Shown here: positions 4,156 to 5,364 of the stretch, one piece after another | How positions within the stretch are numbered: position 1 is the first letter of the stretch | How the letters are laid out: every line of letters begins with the position of its first letter | Assembly: GCA_017526725.1 (NCBI GenBank) | Contig: JAFXRA010000003.1 | Location: 1 to 5,364, forward strand | Source: Candidatus Rifleibacteriota bacterium | Lineage (GTDB): Bacteria > Riflebacteria > Ozemobacteria > Ozemobacterales > Ozemobacteraceae | DNA length: 5,364 nucleotides | Direction: 5' to 3' | Made by a program: the position numbers and the translations under genes | The notes under the pieces: model-generated | The model's database searches: none | Seen by the model: only the letters and a program-made list of their open reading frames with translations | What the model was told of the DNA's origin: nothing

Positions 4156-4213
4156 GACAACTCTATATTATATGTAAGAAAATTCAAGTATTTCCTAAGA
4201 TGTTCCGATAACC

Positions 4214-4241
4214 TTAATGTATAGGTGTCAAACTATATACT
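4214..4241 (+). promoter_or_regulatory. Possible promoter of uppP
   Basis: TATACT (4236-4241) is a good -10 box. A weak -35, TTAATG (4214-4219), lies 16 bp upstream. The start would be near 4249, giving a leader of about 50 nt. Without a better -35 the call is tentative. Confidence 0.3.
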
Positions 4242-4297
4242 AAACAAATCCGCTTAATCTAATAGAAAACAGAGATTAACCTTAAAGGAGGCAATCT

Positions 4298-5128
4298 ATG
4301 TTAAATACTATATTGCAAGGTATAATTCAGGGGTTAACTGAATTCTTACCTGTATCCAGTTCGGGACATTTGTCTATATTTCAATACTTTACAAAGTCCC
4401 AAACTATTGAAAATGGCTCTACCATGACCTTCGATCTGGTTCTCCATTTTGGGACTCTGATTGCGGTTATATATTATTTTTGGAAAGACATAGTTCCTTA
4501 TTTTACGATTAAAGGCTGGAAAGATCCCTCAAGACGTAAAATTGCATGGCTAGTTATAGCAGCTAGCATTCCAACAGCTATAATTGGATTTACTTTTAAG
4601 AAAAAAATCGAAGCAATGATGGAAAACCCAATAGCTGTATGCTGCTGTTTTTTATTTACAGGCGCAATTCTTCTTATTTCCGAAAAGCTAAAGAAACAAA
4701 ATGAAAATTCCACCACCCTTCCAGAGCTCACTTATGGCAAAGCAGTAGCAACAGGTATTGCTCAAGGCATTGCCTGCGCACCTGGTATCTCCCGTTCTGG
4801 TTCAACAATTGCCGCAGGGCTTATTTGTGGACTTAAGGGAGAAGAAGCAGCCAGATTCTCTTTCCTTCTCATGATTGTTTCAGTTGGCGGAGCAACCCTA
4901 TTAGAAGGCATTAAAGTTTTAAAAATAGTAAAAGAAATAGGTCACCTTCCGGAAGGCTTAATTCCATCTCACCTTATTGTCGGAGCAATTACTTCTATGA
5001 TAGTAGGCTTTTTATCATTGAAGTTTTTAGTATATATCATCAATAAGCAGAAATTATCTTATTTTGCTTATTACCTTTTTGCTGTTTCAATCATTTGTAT
5101 TTCACTGATCAAATTCGCGGGGATGTAA
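4298..5128 (+). CDS. uppP: Undecaprenyl-diphosphatase UppP (BacA family)
   Basis: This membrane enzyme removes a phosphate from undecaprenyl diphosphate, regenerating the lipid carrier for peptidoglycan and surface polysaccharides; extra copies give bacitracin resistance. The 276 residues match family length. The first catalytic motif, QGLTEFLPVSSSGHL, is at 11-25, with Glu15, Ser21 and His24 corresponding to E. coli Glu21, Ser27 and His30. Gln11 stands where E. coli has Glu17, a variant I know from other UppP proteins. The second motif, PGISRSGST, is at 162-170, with the catalytic Arg166. EEAARFSFLL (182-191) is also conserved. Hydrophobic helices fill about 44-62, 82-99, 113-128, 190-210, 224-248 and 253-273. 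AAAGGAGG (4284-4291) is a strong ribosome binding site six bases before the ATG. The downstream gene starts three bases after the stop, so they are likely co-transcribed. Confidence 0.95.
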   Translation: MLNTILQGIIQGLTEFLPVSSSGHLSIFQYFTKSQTIENGSTMTFDLVLHFGTLIAVIYYFWKDIVPYFTIKGWKDPSRRKIAWLVIAASIPTAIIGFTFKKKIEAMMENPIAVCCCFLFTGAILLISEKLKKQNENSTTLPELTYGKAVATGIAQGIACAPGISRSGSTIAAGLICGLKGEEAARFSFLLMIVSVGGATLLEGIKVLKIVKEIGHLPEGLIPSHLIVGAITSMIVGFLSLKFLVYIINKQKLSYFAYYLFAVSIICISLIKFAGM

Positions 5129-5131
5129 ACA

Positions 5132-5364
5132 ATGAACACAAAAAAAATACTCTTACCTGATTCCTCTTGTAAAGAAAGAAGCAGAACAAGGAAACGCAAA
5201 CGAGACGACACCACAGAACTTCATAAAAACAGTGAAGGAACCTTCTCGGCTCGCCCTTCAGGTTCAAGATACGCACCTGTCATGGTAGACCAGCGCCAGC
5301 GAGACGAAGCAGTCGGACTAGTAATGATAGGCTTAAGCGCCTTTTCTTTGTCATTAATTCACTA
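5132..5364 (+). CDS. Probable FtsK/SpoIIIE-type DNA translocase, N-terminal fragment
   Basis: Open from the ATG at 5132-5134 to the window end (77 codons plus two bases). The start overlaps the end of the uppP region, with GGGGA (5119-5123) as ribosome binding site inside the uppP 3' end. Residues 1-60 are polar and strongly basic, including RSRTRKRKR at about 16-24. A hydrophobic segment, AVGLVMIGLSAFSLSLI, then begins near residue 60 and runs to the edge. A basic cytoplasmic tail followed by the first of several membrane helices with a GLxxxGLSxFSL pattern is typical of FtsK, which anchors at the septum and pumps chromosome termini. The motor and gamma domains are out of view, so another membrane protein remains possible. 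Its tight coupling to uppP fits a role in envelope growth and division. Confidence 0.5.
   Translation, partial: MNTKKILLPDSSCKERSRTRKRKRDDTTELHKNSEGTFSARPSGSRYAPVMVDQRQRDEAVGLVMIGLSAFSLSLIH

Noticed and set aside
4498..4731. Leftward 77-codon frame inside uppP
   Set aside because: Antisense shadow of a conserved membrane protein gene.

Overview
The window is AT-rich bacterial chromosome. It holds six genes: two cut by the window edges, three complete and recognisable by family, and one complete low-complexity gene of unknown function. The organism is probably an anaerobe, because it carries a sodium-pumping oxaloacetate decarboxylase-type operon. The elongation factor P (EF-P) has an Asn-Trp-Arg tip (PGNWRA) where most bacteria have PGKG. 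This resembles the PGN-x-R tips I recall from Verrucomicrobia/Planctomycetes/Lentisphaerae-type EF-P. I therefore lean towards the PVC superphylum, possibly a gut Lentisphaerota relative, but the taxonomic call is an inference.

Layout. Positions 1-418 hold a leftward operon: a good promoter (390-418) with a 17-bp palindrome over its -35 box, then oadG (96-329), then the first 26 codons of the carboxyltransferase (alpha) subunit. Positions 419-1156 have no protein gene I can support. This stretch contains a 9-nt-period GTT repeat tract, two convergent DnaA-box-like sites, an AT-rich run, a perfect 48-bp palindrome, and a chain of hairpins ending in a clear leftward intrinsic terminator (947-969). 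The hairpin chain is either the structured 3' end of the next gene or a small RNA. Positions 1157-2773 (leftward) encode a 538-residue exported Lys/Ala/Glu/Pro-rich protein with a short folded-looking island and repeated PPS motifs. Positions 2916-3482 (leftward) encode EF-P behind a strong extended -10 promoter. The two leftward genes are separated by 142 bp of nested inverted repeats.

Positions 3547-4297 separate efp from the rightward genes. They hold four TCGTTT motifs that account for every CG dinucleotide in 300 bp, then two copies of a 9-nt/15-nt modular repeat flanking a 122-nt imperfect inverted repeat. Positions 4298-5128 encode undecaprenyl-diphosphatase (uppP). Three bases later begins a gene whose N-terminus (basic tail, then a membrane segment) fits an FtsK-type DNA translocase, cut by the window end.

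uppP and the putative ftsK look co-transcribed and both serve envelope growth and division. EF-P is a translation factor that relieves polyproline stalling, and the secreted protein beside it has four PP dipeptides, which may be coincidence. The most unusual material is in the two large intergenic regions rather than in the protein genes.
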